Shown piece by piece: positions 1 to 6,725 of a stretch of 15,070 nucleotides of DNA. Each line of letters starts with the position of its first letter. The first letter of the stretch is position 1. A model generated the notes under the pieces. That model saw only the letters and a program-made list of their open reading frames with translations, had not been told where the DNA came from and made no database searches. The stretch covers positions 1-15,070 of the forward strand of contig JAISBR010000221.1 in the NCBI GenBank assembly GCA_031266095.1, read 5' to 3'. This DNA comes from Treponema sp. (GTDB lineage Bacteria; Spirochaetota; Spirochaetia; Treponematales; Breznakiellaceae). The position numbers were made by a program, and so were the translations under genes.

Positions 1-653
1 GCCTGGCCCTGGAAAAAGCCCGGGGCCGTTTTCTCGTGGGCTATACCGACATCCACCCCGGCATAGACTGGTGCGCGGCCCTGCGCGGAACACAGGCCCT
101 GCTGATGGATTTTTACGACGACCCGGAATCACTGCGCATTTTTTGCGGCGCGTCCCTCGAAGATTTTTTAAAGTTTTTCGACTATTTTGACGCCATACTG
201 AAAGAGCGGCGGCAGCTTTCGGTCACCTGGATGAACATTCCCTCTTTTGGGAAACTCCACATCCCCAGCTGCGATTTTGCCAGCATGATCTCTATCGGCT
301 TGTTTGAGGAATATGTCATGCCCTGCCTGGAGCGGGAATGCCTGCACATGGATCATAATATCTTCCACCTGGACGGGAAGGGGGTAGCCCGGCATCTGGA
401 CCGCATACTCACCCTGCCGAAGCTCAATGCGGTTCAGTGGGTGCAGGGCATGGGGGAAGATCAGCCGATAATGCAGTGGGTACCGCTTATCAGAAAAATA
501 CAGGCCGCCGGAAAGGGGGTAGTAGTTGATGTCACCCCCGGCGAGCTTGAATCTTTTATCACGGAGGTCCCGCCCAGGGGAATCTACCTGTGCATATCAA
601 CCGGCAGCCCGGAAGAAGAGGAAGCTGTATTGAAGCGTATCGAAAAGTGGTAG
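1..653 (+). CDS. URO-D-fold protein, 3' part (5' end outside window)
   Basis: The reading frame is open from the first complete codon at position 3 and ends at TAG 651-653, so this is the C-terminal 216 codons of a longer protein. A GTG at 36 is only an internal codon. The segment HLDGKGVARHLD, followed by a beta-strand-like LNAVQWVQGMG, and the SCDFASMIS stretch with the following FEEYVMPCLERE fit the TIM-barrel uroporphyrinogen decarboxylase superfamily. The many members outside haem synthesis are corrinoid- or methyl-transfer related or uncharacterised. It does not show the sequence of a classical HemE, and the N-terminal half is not visible, so I do not assign a reaction. No U-tract terminator follows the stop codon. 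The family call is by recognition of the fold pattern, moderately sure; the function is unknown. Confidence 0.65.
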   Translation, partial: LALEKARGRFLVGYTDIHPGIDWCAALRGTQALLMDFYDDPESLRIFCGASLEDFLKFFDYFDAILKERRQLSVTWMNIPSFGKLHIPSCDFASMISIGLFEEYVMPCLERECLHMDHNIFHLDGKGVARHLDRILTLPKLNAVQWVQGMGEDQPIMQWVPLIRKIQAAGKGVVVDVTPGELESFITEVPPRGIYLCISTGSPEEEEAVLKRIEKW

Positions 654-840
654 GAGGATGATTAGACTCAACAAATCACCACAAAAATAATCGTGAGGAG
701 TCGAAAATCGGGGTATGGACCCCGTCAGTACAATAAATTTCTTATTCAATGAAGATACCCAGGAGCTTACTCCCAGGTTCTTCATCAGCATGATGGTCAA
801 AATAATTTTATATGCGCTGGCCTAGGGGGAACCACACCCC
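654..840 (+). other. Intergenic stretch upstream of the aro operon, with a small hairpin and a 36-codon ORF
   Basis: A perfect 6-bp stem with a 4-nt loop lies at 709-724 (CGGGGT/ACCCCG). It has no following T-run, so it is a poor terminator. An ATG in its loop (715-717) opens a 36-codon frame to TAG 823-825, ending in the hydrophobic stretch FFISMMVKIILYALA. The nearest Shine-Dalgarno-like GAGGAG (695-700) is 14 nt away, which is too far to be convincing. This may be a small membrane peptide, a decayed gene start or chance. I see nothing else here. Confidence 0.25.
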
Positions 841-869
841 TTGACTTTATTGTTCGCCTGTGACATGCT
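841..869 (+). promoter_or_regulatory. Candidate promoter of the aroF-tyrA operon
   Basis: TTGACT (841-846) matches the -35 consensus at five of six positions. It is followed after 17 nt by CATGCT (864-869), a weak -10 box directly preceded by TGA (861-863), an extended -10 feature. Transcription would start near 876, giving a very short 5' leader before the Shine-Dalgarno AAAGGA at 878-883 of the leader peptide. The position just ahead of the leader ORF supports it; the weak -10 lowers confidence. Confidence 0.45.
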
Positions 870-888
870 GTTTATCGAAAGGAAAACA

Positions 889-975
889 ATGAAAAACTCC
901 GTTTGGGTATACTTTTATTATTATTACTATTATCCTCGCTCGCGCGGAGTCAGGTGCTTTCAGACGATAAACTGA
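889..975 (+). CDS. Tyrosine-rich leader peptide of the aroF-tyrA attenuator
   Basis: An ATG at 889 preceded at 5 nt by a good Shine-Dalgarno (AAAGGA, 878-883) opens a 28-codon frame ending with TGA at 973-975. Residues 6-15 read WVYFYYYYYY, so seven of eight consecutive codons (910-933) are Tyr (five TAT, two TAC), with one Phe among them and a Trp just before. The rest is short and basic (PRSRG) with no domain or signal peptide. Such a run next to a terminator, upstream of a DAHP synthase and a prephenate dehydrogenase, is the hallmark of ribosome-mediated transcription attenuation, as in the E. coli pheA and trp leaders. The peptide itself is expected to have no function; its translation speed senses charged tRNA-Tyr. 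Reading another frame gives a Leu run, but that frame has no start codon with a Shine-Dalgarno. Confidence 0.85.
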   Translation: MKNSVWVYFYYYYYYPRSRGVRCFQTIN

Positions 976-1016
976 AAGGCCGATGGTCTTGTAGATCGGG
1001 GAGGCTCCCACAGCGG
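936..1016 (+). promoter_or_regulatory. Candidate antiterminator and pause hairpins of the attenuator
   Basis: Between the Tyr codons and the terminator lie mutually exclusive pairings. One is a perfect 7-bp hairpin, CTTTCAG (957-963) with CTGAAAG (972-978), spanning the leader stop codon. A second is a 5-bp hairpin, CCGAT (980-984) with ATCGG (995-999). Enclosing both, 946-951 (GGAGTC) can pair with 1003-1008 (GGCTCC, one G-U), and 936-940 with 1012-1016 (one G-U). The enclosing pairings use the left arm of the terminator, so they would act as antiterminator. A ribosome stalled at 910-933 would leave all these segments free. A ribosome reaching the stop codon at 973 would cover the inner hairpin and favour the terminator. 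The pairings were found by eye; no folding energies were computed. Confidence 0.55.
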
Positions 1017-1043
1017 ATAACCGCTTGGGAGCCTCCCTTTTTT
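999..1043 (+). terminator. Intrinsic terminator of the leader (attenuator terminator)
   Basis: GGGAGGCTCCCA (999-1010) pairs perfectly over 12 bp with TGGGAGCCTCCC (1026-1037). The loop itself folds as AGCGG/CCGCT around a 4-nt ATAA loop, with one bulged C at 1011. Six T residues follow (1038-1043). This is the strongest hairpin I see in the window. It stands 54 nt before the aroF start and 23 nt after the leader peptide's stop codon, so it controls entry into aroF-tyrA and does not end an upstream gene. Confidence 0.9.
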
Positions 1044-1097
1044 ATGTCCCATCCAGTGACACGTTGCTGGGGCGGAATTAACTGAAAGGAGTTTGAT

Positions 1098-2132
1098 ATG
1101 ATTATCGCGATGAAACACGATGTCGGCCGGGAAGAGGTCCTGAGGTTTGCCGAAACCTTCAAGAACCAGGGGCTAAAGGTCGATTTTTCCCAAGGGACCA
1201 CCCAAACCGTGCTGGGCTTGGTGGGAGACACCACCGCCATTGACGAGGAGGCTTTGCAGGCCAACCATTTGGTGGAAAAGGTTATCCGGGTACAGGAGCC
1301 TTACAAACGGGCAAACCGGATGTTCCACCCCGCCGACACGGCGCTTGAGCTGCCCCTCGCGAAAGGGGGGAAGGCCAGGATCGGCGGCGGAGCTTTTGGG
1401 GTTATTGCCGGGCCGTGTTCGGTGGAGAACAGGGAGCAGATTATCTCTATCGCGGCGGCGGTGAAAAACGCCGGGGCCGCCTTTCTGCGAGGCGGCGTAT
1501 TCAAGCCCCGTACCAGCCCTTACAGTTTTCAGGGTCTAGGCTGCGGAGGACTTGACCTGTTGCTGGAGGCAAAAAAAGAAACCGGGCTGCCCATCGTAAC
1601 TGAGCTTATGGAGATTAGTCAGTTTGAACTGTTTGAGGAGGTGGATGTGATCCAGGTGGGCGCTCGGAATATGCAGAACTATAGCCTCCTTAAGGAACTG
1701 GGTCGCTGCCGTAAGCCGATTCTTCTCAAGCGGGGCTTGGCCTCCACCATGACGGAACTGCTCATGGCCGCGGAATACATCATGGCAGGCGGCAATGACA
1801 AAGTTATTCTCTGTGAGCGGGGTATCAGAGGCTTTGACACTTTTACCAGGAACATTCTGGATCTAGGCCTTGTCCCGGCGCTCAAGAAGAAGACTCATCT
1901 GCCGGTAATAGTGGACCCCAGCCACGCAACAGGAGTCGCCTGGATGGTACCCGCCATGTCAAAAGCGGCAATCGCCTCCGGCGCCGACGGCATTATCATT
2001 GAGGTCCACAATGATCCCGAACACGCGTTCTGTGACGGAGAACAGTCCATCACCCCCGATTCTTTTTCAGAACTGATGGGCACGTTGCGCAAATACGCGG
2101 AATTAGAAGGGAAAAAAATTGAAACCAATTGA
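1098..2132 (+). CDS. aroF: 3-deoxy-7-phosphoheptulonate (DAHP) synthase, type I-beta
   Basis: This enzyme condenses phosphoenolpyruvate and erythrose 4-phosphate to DAHP, the first step of the shikimate pathway, in the cytoplasm. The 344-residue protein has an N-terminal extension (about 1-75) of the ferredoxin-like type found in Thermotoga-like I-beta enzymes, where it mediates Tyr/Phe feedback inhibition. The TIM barrel follows. Expected metal ligands are present: Cys107 in AGPCS, His276 in DPSHA, Glu302 in IIEVHNDP and Asp313 in CDGEQ. FKPRTSPYSFQGLG (135-148) is the substrate loop, with KR (211-212) also conserved. ATG 1098 is preceded at 6 nt by AAAGGAG (1085-1091). The 3' end overlaps tyrA by 14 bp, so the two genes form an operon. 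Expression should depend on the attenuator directly upstream. Identification is firm; allosteric control is inferred from family knowledge. Confidence 0.95.
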   Translation: MIIAMKHDVGREEVLRFAETFKNQGLKVDFSQGTTQTVLGLVGDTTAIDEEALQANHLVEKVIRVQEPYKRANRMFHPADTALELPLAKGGKARIGGGAFGVIAGPCSVENREQIISIAAAVKNAGAAFLRGGVFKPRTSPYSFQGLGCGGLDLLLEAKKETGLPIVTELMEISQFELFEEVDVIQVGARNMQNYSLLKELGRCRKPILLKRGLASTMTELLMAAEYIMAGGNDKVILCERGIRGFDTFTRNILDLGLVPALKKKTHLPVIVDPSHATGVAWMVPAMSKAAIASGADGIIIEVHNDPEHAFCDGEQSITPDSFSELMGTLRKYAELEGKKIETN

Positions 2133-2988
2133 AGAATGTACGGTGGGTATTATGGGCTTGGGCCTCATGGGCGGCGCGTTTGCCATAGCCCTGCGGAACC
2201 GATGTGGTGTTACGCAAAATCATCTGTTTGCCTGTGATATGAACAGGGAGATACTGGCGGAGGCAGAACAGTCGGGTCTTATTGGCCGAGGCTGGAAAGG
2301 AGATGAAGATCTGAGCGGGATGTTAGGTGTCTGTGATCTTATTTTTCTCTGCCTCAATCCTTCCACTCTGATCAAATTTCTTGAGAGGTGGAGTCCTTTC
2401 TTCAAGGACGGCGCCCTGCTTACCGATATCGCCGGGATCAAGGGGAATGTCGTTAAAGCCGCCGAGAAGTTACGGGAAGACATTGACCTTATTCCCGGCC
2501 ACCCCATGGCCGGGGCGGAAAAAGGCGGCTTTGTAAACGCCGGGCTATGTAATTTCCAAGACAAGAATTATATTCTTACCACGCTTAAGCGTAACAAGCC
2601 GGAAAACCTTAACTTCCTCAAGAGCCTCATCTACCGTATAGGCTTTAGCCGCATCACTGAGGTAAGCGCCGCCGAGCATGACCGGAAGATCGCCTTCACA
2701 AGTCAGCTCTGCCATATTATCGCCGTAGCGCTTATCGACTGCGAGAACGACACCGATATAAGCTGCTTCGGCGGCGGTAGCTTTGAGGATTTAACCCGCA
2801 TCGCCATGCTTAACGCCCCTATGTGGACCGAACTCTTTATCGAAAACCGGGAAGACCTGCTTGCCAGGCTCGAACAGTTTGAGGGGAGTCTGGACGCGCT
2901 GAAAGCGCTTATCCGTAGCGCCGATGCAACGGAACTGGAGAAACGGCTTACGCTGGTAAGAGAACGGCGGACACTGATGGGCAGGTAA
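2119..2988 (+). CDS. tyrA: Prephenate dehydrogenase (tyrosine branch)
   Basis: The enzyme oxidatively decarboxylates prephenate to 4-hydroxyphenylpyruvate (or arogenate to tyrosine) using a dinucleotide cofactor. The 289-residue protein starts with a Rossmann fold: GLGLMGG at 13-19 and acidic Asp40 at the end of the second strand, which suggests NAD preference. HPMAGAEKGG (128-137) carries the His that is catalytic in the family, and EHDRKIAFTSQLCH (186-199) starts the helical dimerisation domain. There is no chorismate mutase fusion and no ACT domain. The start is TTG 2119, inside the end of aroF, with AGAAGGG (2105-2111) upstream; the first ATG in frame (2151) falls inside the glycine motif and is too late. 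The overlap suggests translational coupling. It converges on leuS with a gap of only 6 bp. Confidence 0.93.
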   Translation: MKPIEECTVGIMGLGLMGGAFAIALRNRCGVTQNHLFACDMNREILAEAEQSGLIGRGWKGDEDLSGMLGVCDLIFLCLNPSTLIKFLERWSPFFKDGALLTDIAGIKGNVVKAAEKLREDIDLIPGHPMAGAEKGGFVNAGLCNFQDKNYILTTLKRNKPENLNFLKSLIYRIGFSRITEVSAAEHDRKIAFTSQLCHIIAVALIDCENDTDISCFGGGSFEDLTRIAMLNAPMWTELFIENREDLLARLEQFEGSLDALKALIRSADATELEKRLTLVRERRTLMGR

Positions 2989-2994
2989 GGCCTT

Positions 2995-5448
2995 TTACTT
3001 TACCACAATATTCACCAGCTTATCCGGCACGGAGATCACCTTTACCACCGTATGCCCCGCAGTCCATTTGAGTACCCCCGGCATGGCCAAGGCGGTTTTC
3101 TCAAGCTCCGCCCTGGCGGTTCCGGTGGAAACGATGAACTTATCGCGTATCCTGCCGTTCACCTGGACGACAATGATTGCTTCGTCATAAACCGTTAGCT
3201 GCTCATCATAAACCGGCCAGGAGCAGGTCGATACCGATTCGCCATGGCCCAGTTTTTCCCAAAGTTCCTCGCCCAGATGGGGAGCATAAGCGCTGAGCAT
3301 GATCACCAACGGCTCCCAGAGGGCGCGGGGAATTTCGGCGAGTTTGGTAAGCTCGTTAGAGTAAATCATCATCTGGCTGATAGCGGTATTGAAATTAATA
3401 CCCGCCGTGTCCTCACTTACTTTTTTGATCGTACGATGAAGCAGTTTGAGCAGATCCTTGCCGTCCGCCGCTTCACTCCCGGGCGTGGCCTCGCAGACCG
3501 GTTTCTCACCGATAGCCCAGAGCCGTTCCAGAAAACGTGACACGCCAATAAGCCCCGCAGTGATCCAGGGCTTGCTCACCTCCAGCGGTCCCATAAACAT
3601 CTCGTAGACACGCATTGAATCCGCGCCGTAGTTTCTAATGATGTCGTCGGGGTTTATCACGTTACCCCGGCTCTTGCTCATCTTTTGGTTGTCCTCGCCC
3701 AGGATCATGCCCTGGTTGACAAGACGCTGGAAAGGCTCGGTGGTATTCACCAGGCCTAAGTCGTAAAACACCTTATGCCAGAAGCGGCTGTACAGGAGGT
3801 GCAGTACCGCGTGTTCCGCGCCGCCGACGTAGAGGTCCACCGGCGCCCAATAGTCAACCTTGTCCTTTGCCGCGAAGACTTTGTCATTATGGGGATCAAG
3901 GTAACGAAGATAGTACCAGCAGGAACCCGCCCACTGGGGCATGGTGTTAGTTTCACGTTTCGCCTTGCCGCCGCATTTGGGGCAGCTGGTACTCACCCAT
4001 TCATCGATTCCGGCCAGCGGCGATTCGCCGGTACCGGTAGGGAGATAGGATTTTACTTCCGGCAGCCTCAGGGGAAGCTCGTTTTCAGGCAGAGTTACAA
4101 TACCGCATTTTTCACAATGTACAACGGGAATAGGTTCGCCCCAGTAACGCTGGCGGCTGAATATCCAGTCCCTCAGTTTGTAGTTCACCGCCCGCTTCCC
4201 GATTCCCTTCTCTTCAAGCCAGTCCGTTATGCGTTTTTTCGTCTCTCCGGTCGGCAGGCCGGTAAAAGGGCCTGAGTTCACCGAATAACCATCCGCGACA
4301 GTACATTCGGAGGGCTCGGCGGAGTAGTCCTTACCCGTCTTGGGCTTTTCAGCGGATACAACTAAAATAATTGGCAGATGAAACGCCTTGGCAAAATCCC
4401 AGTCGCGCTCATCATGGGCGGGTACCGCCATAATCGCGCCGGTACCATAGGAGATAAGCACATAATCGGCGATCCAGATAGGGATCTTCGCGTTGTTTAC
4501 CGGATTGACAGCATACGCGCCGCTAAACACGCCGGTTTTTTCTTTTGCCAGGTCCGTACGCTCAAGGTCGCTCTTGCGGGCTGCTTCCTCAAGATATGCC
4601 GTCACCGCCCCCTTCTGCTCCGGCGCGGTGATCTTTTCTACCAGGGAATGTTCCGGCGCGAGAACCATGTAAGTTGCGCCGAACAGGGTGTCCGCCCTGG
4701 TAGTATAAACTTCCAGGGCCTCAGGATGACCGTCAATTTTAAACGTCACATCGGCGCCCTCACTGCGGCCAATCCAGTTGCGCTGCATGAGCTTCACTGG
4801 CTCGGGCCAGTCAAGGCCGTCAAGATCTGACAGGAGCCGATCGGCGTAGGCGGTTATTTTGAGTATCCACTGGCGGATTCGCTTGCGCGTAACTTTAGAC
4901 CCGCAACGCTCACAGAGGCCGTCCTTTACTTCCTCGTTGGCAAGTCCCGTCTTGCAGGAGGGGCACCAGTTGATGGGGCTTTCCGCCTCATATGCAAGGC
5001 CCTTCTCGAAAAGTTTGAGGAAAATCCACTGGGTCCAGCGGTAGTATTCCTCACTTGAGGTTTCCACCTCCCGATCCCAGTCATAGGAAAAGCCCAGCGC
5101 CTTGATCTGGGAGCGAAAACGCTCAATGTTCGCGGCTGTGGTAACCGCCGGGTGGGCGCCGGTTTTGATAGCATAATTTTCTGCGGGAAGGCCGAAAGCA
5201 TCAAAGCCCATAGGGTGCAGTACGTTGTAGCCATTCATGCGGAGATAACGGCAGTAGATGTCCGTTGCGGTATAGCCTTCGGGGTGGCCTACGTGCAGGC
5301 CCTGAGCCGAGGGATAGGGAAACATATCAAGCACATACCGGCGCTTGTCCTTCGGAACCGAAGGATCTTCCGTTGCCTTAAAAGTTTTATACTCCGCCCA
5401 ATACTTCTGCCACTTGGGTTCAATAGTCTCAAAGGGATATTTCGCCAT
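2995..5448 (-). CDS. leuS: Leucyl-tRNA synthetase
   Basis: This class I synthetase charges tRNA-Leu. The 817-residue length is normal for the bacterial enzyme. The HIGH signature reads HVGH at 52-55, and the KMSKS loop is KMSKSRGNV at 589-597. The CP1 editing domain shows [12 protein letters not shown] (249-260) and VPAHDERD with Asp346 as the conserved editing residue. Four CxxC pairs are visible: C162/C165 with C179/C182, and C445/C448 with C489/C492, both likely zinc-binding. [17 protein letters not shown] (426-442) is the usual core segment. The C-terminal anticodon-binding domain ends with the typical [18 protein letters not shown] segment. ATG 5448 has AAGGAG at 5459-5464. No clear terminator lies in the 6-bp gap to the convergent tyrA, so transcripts probably run into each other. 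Confidence 0.97.
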   Translation of the reverse strand: MAKYPFETIEPKWQKYWAEYKTFKATEDPSVPKDKRRYVLDMFPYPSAQGLHVGHPEGYTATDIYCRYLRMNGYNVLHPMGFDAFGLPAENYAIKTGAHPAVTTAANIERFRSQIKALGFSYDWDREVETSSEEYYRWTQWIFLKLFEKGLAYEAESPINWCPSCKTGLANEEVKDGLCERCGSKVTRKRIRQWILKITAYADRLLSDLDGLDWPEPVKLMQRNWIGRSEGADVTFKIDGHPEALEVYTTRADTLFGATYMVLAPEHSLVEKITAPEQKGAVTAYLEEAARKSDLERTDLAKEKTGVFSGAYAVNPVNNAKIPIWIADYVLISYGTGAIMAVPAHDERDWDFAKAFHLPIILVVSAEKPKTGKDYSAEPSECTVADGYSVNSGPFTGLPTGETKKRITDWLEEKGIGKRAVNYKLRDWIFSRQRYWGEPIPVVHCEKCGIVTLPENELPLRLPEVKSYLPTGTGESPLAGIDEWVSTSCPKCGGKAKRETNTMPQWAGSCWYYLRYLDPHNDKVFAAKDKVDYWAPVDLYVGGAEHAVLHLLYSRFWHKVFYDLGLVNTTEPFQRLVNQGMILGEDNQKMSKSRGNVINPDDIIRNYGADSMRVYEMFMGPLEVSKPWITAGLIGVSRFLERLWAIGEKPVCEATPGSEAADGKDLLKLLHRTIKKVSEDTAGINFNTAISQMMIYSNELTKLAEIPRALWEPLVIMLSAYAPHLGEELWEKLGHGESVSTCSWPVYDEQLTVYDEAIIVVQVNGRIRDKFIVSTGTARAELEKTALAMPGVLKWTAGHTVVKVISVPDKLVNIVVK

Positions 5449-5593
5449 GTCTGCCGGACTCCTTATACTTACAATTAAACTGTTTTCCAGTCACTAGCGT
5501 CTCTTGCAAAACTCGGTCAGTGCGGACTTGCAGCCCGATGCAGAGGCTCTTGCTGTTTTTGGCCTATGGCCTGGCAGTTTGTTGCGCTTCTCG
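5449..5593 (-). other. Gap between the M48 protease gene and leuS
   Basis: These 145 bases hold the leuS Shine-Dalgarno (5459-5464) and no obvious promoter or U-tract terminator. A short palindrome, GGCC-TAT-GGCC, lies near 5559-5569, followed on the minus strand by an A-run and not a U-run. On the minus strand the protease frame ends at TAG 5594-5596. The two genes may be co-transcribed. Confidence 0.4.
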
Positions 5594-6397
5594 CTATAAC
5601 TCCGCCGCTTTCCGTTTGGCTTCGCCAATCCAGCCCCTAAGCTGTCTGATACGGGTCGCGTCCGAGGGGTGGGTACTGAGGAATTCAACGGTACCGCCGC
5701 TCAATACCGCCATCCGTTCCCAGAAAGGTATCGATTCTTCGGGAGCATAGCCGGCAATGGCCATGAGAATAAGACCGTAGTGATCCGCCTCACTTTCATG
5801 TTCACGGCTGAAGGGGAGCGTACCGAAGACCTCTGACCCGATGCCATATGCGAGCATGGTAAGGGTCTGAGTGTTCTCTGAACCGCCCGAGGCAAGACCG
5901 CCGATAGCCGCGCCGCCCAACTGCTGTAGTACGCCGGCGCTCATTCGCTGCTGGCCGTGGTTCAGCAGGGCGTGAGCAACTTCATGGCCCATTACCGTGG
6001 CAAGTCCGTCCTCGGTTTGAGTAACGGGCAGTATCCCGGTATAGACCACTATTTTCCCGCCGGGCATACACCATGCGTTCACCTCCTGAGAGTCAACCAG
6101 ATGATATTCCCATTCATAGCCATCAAGATAATCGCTATGCCCGTCCGCGGCAAGCCATTTTTCCGCCGCTGTCCGGATGTTTTTACCCAAGCGTTCCACC
6201 ATCTGCGCCTCAGCGGTCCCCGTGACAACCTTGTTCTCCGAAAGGAACTGGTCGTATTGCTGAAAAGACGTGGCGAATAGTTCACTGTTATCCACAAACG
6301 CCATCGTGGTTTTGCCGGTAAGAGGATTTGTGGCGCAGGTCAGCAAAATCAGCATCACGCTCAGCGGTAGAAGGATAAGAAAAATATACTTTTTCAT
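5594..6397 (-). CDS. M48-family zinc metalloprotease, probable lipoprotein
   Basis: This looks like an envelope quality-control protease of the LoiP/BepA type, acting on misfolded periplasmic or outer-membrane proteins. From ATG 6397 the protein has 267 residues. A signal peptide, KKYIFLILL through LLT, precedes Cys21, a plausible spirochaetal lipobox. The CATNPLTGKTTMAF start after it is typical of the family. The active site is HEVAH (138-142), with Glu201 in HESEAD as third zinc ligand and Asp205 behind it. STHPSDATRI (241-250) is the conserved C-terminal motif. The frame stays open upstream to 6574, but those 59 extra codons look non-coding and the signal peptide fixes the start. No Shine-Dalgarno precedes ATG 6397; the promoter predicts a leaderless mRNA. 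Divergent from ileS. Substrate unknown. Confidence 0.88.
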   Translation of the reverse strand: MKKYIFLILLPLSVMLILLTCATNPLTGKTTMAFVDNSELFATSFQQYDQFLSENKVVTGTAEAQMVERLGKNIRTAAEKWLAADGHSDYLDGYEWEYHLVDSQEVNAWCMPGGKIVVYTGILPVTQTEDGLATVMGHEVAHALLNHGQQRMSAGVLQQLGGAAIGGLASGGSENTQTLTMLAYGIGSEVFGTLPFSREHESEADHYGLILMAIAGYAPEESIPFWERMAVLSGGTVEFLSTHPSDATRIRQLRGWIGEAKRKAAEL

Positions 6398-6403
6398 GGA
6401 GGT

Positions 6404-6439
6404 ATTATAGCACTGACTCCGGAATAAAGCAACCGGAGT
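6404..6439 (-). promoter_or_regulatory. Extended -10 promoter of the M48 protease with an operator-like inverted repeat
   Basis: Read on the minus strand, TGCTATAAT (-10 TATAAT at 6404-6409) is a perfect extended -10 box. TTGCTT (6427-6432) is a weak -35 at 17 nt. The seventh base after the -10 is the A of the protease ATG (6397), so the transcript would begin at or next to the start codon. A perfect 7-bp inverted repeat, ACTCCGG (6416-6422) and CCGGAGT (6433-6439), spaced by 10 nt, brackets the -35 box. It resembles a repressor or activator site, or it could act as a stem. Confidence 0.6.
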
Positions 6440-6614
6440 ATGAAAACCGCTCCGCCTGTGGGGTAACCCACGGCAGACTTTCGAATAAAAGTACGAAGGC
6501 TTTAGCCTGAGCGGTACGCGCCCGCTAACCTCGTGCGCCAAGCAAGCACAGAATTCGGTACCTGACACCGGCAAGGAAAAGAGGGGTTAGACTGCCGGGG
6601 GTATGAGATCGCAG
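6440..6614. other. Divergent intergenic region without a recognised gene
   Basis: This stretch lies between the two divergent promoters. The minus strand is free of stops in the protease frame for 59 codons, but the predicted peptide has no recognisable domain and precedes a proper signal peptide. Minor imperfect palindromes are present (AGGCT-TT-AGCCT near 6498). It could be a decayed or dispersed repeat; I see no RNA gene. Confidence 0.3.
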
Positions 6615-6644
6615 TTGTATAAAAAAGGCGGATTAAAGTATATT
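6615..6644 (+). promoter_or_regulatory. Candidate promoter of ileS
   Basis: TTGTAT (6615-6620) and TATATT (6639-6644) are separated by 18 nt. The -10 is five of six to consensus; the -35 is poor. Transcription from near 6651 would give a leader of about 75 nt that contains the hairpin at 6660-6683. Confidence 0.35.
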
Positions 6645-6659
6645 GGGTATATGGAGGTT

Positions 6660-6683
6660 CTTTCAAAACTTCAGTTTTGAAAG
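6660..6683 (+). promoter_or_regulatory. Perfect 10-bp hairpin in the ileS leader
   Basis: CTTTCAAAAC (6660-6669) pairs perfectly with GTTTTGAAAG (6674-6683) around a TTCA loop. It lies 42 nt before the ileS start, with no T-run behind it, so it is not an intrinsic terminator. There is no T-box sequence. It could stabilise the mRNA or bind a protein. It overlaps a 9-codon frame (ATG 6651, TGA 6678-6680) that has no Ile codon. Confidence 0.5.
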
Positions 6684-6725
6684 CGGCTCAAGGTAAAGAA
6701 ACAAGCGGCAATTTTGGAGGAATAT

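Noticed and set aside
903..1085. Leu-rich frame (TTG 903, seven Leu codons in a row) over the same bases as the Tyr leader, suggesting a Leu attenuator or a signal peptide
   Set aside because: Its TTG has no Shine-Dalgarno and the frame runs through the terminator, while ATG 889 in the Tyr frame has a well-placed AAAGGA. The downstream genes are for tyrosine, and leuS is on the opposite strand.
3775..4275. 166-codon plus-strand ORF inside leuS
   Set aside because: It is a shadow of the highly conserved leuS coding strand, has no family similarity I can see and no ribosome binding site.
6398..6574. Longer N-terminus for the M48 protease (326 residues)
   Set aside because: The extra 59 residues precede a clear signal peptide with lipobox, and the -10 box at 6404-6409 lies within that extension, so it would not be transcribed from that promoter.
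6714..6725. TTG 6714 as the ileS start
   Set aside because: The TTG adjoins the GGAGG that serves as Shine-Dalgarno, which fits GTG 6726.
6651..6725. T-box riboswitch or Ile-codon leader for ileS
   Set aside because: No T-box sequence, no terminator and no Ile codons in the short upstream ORF.
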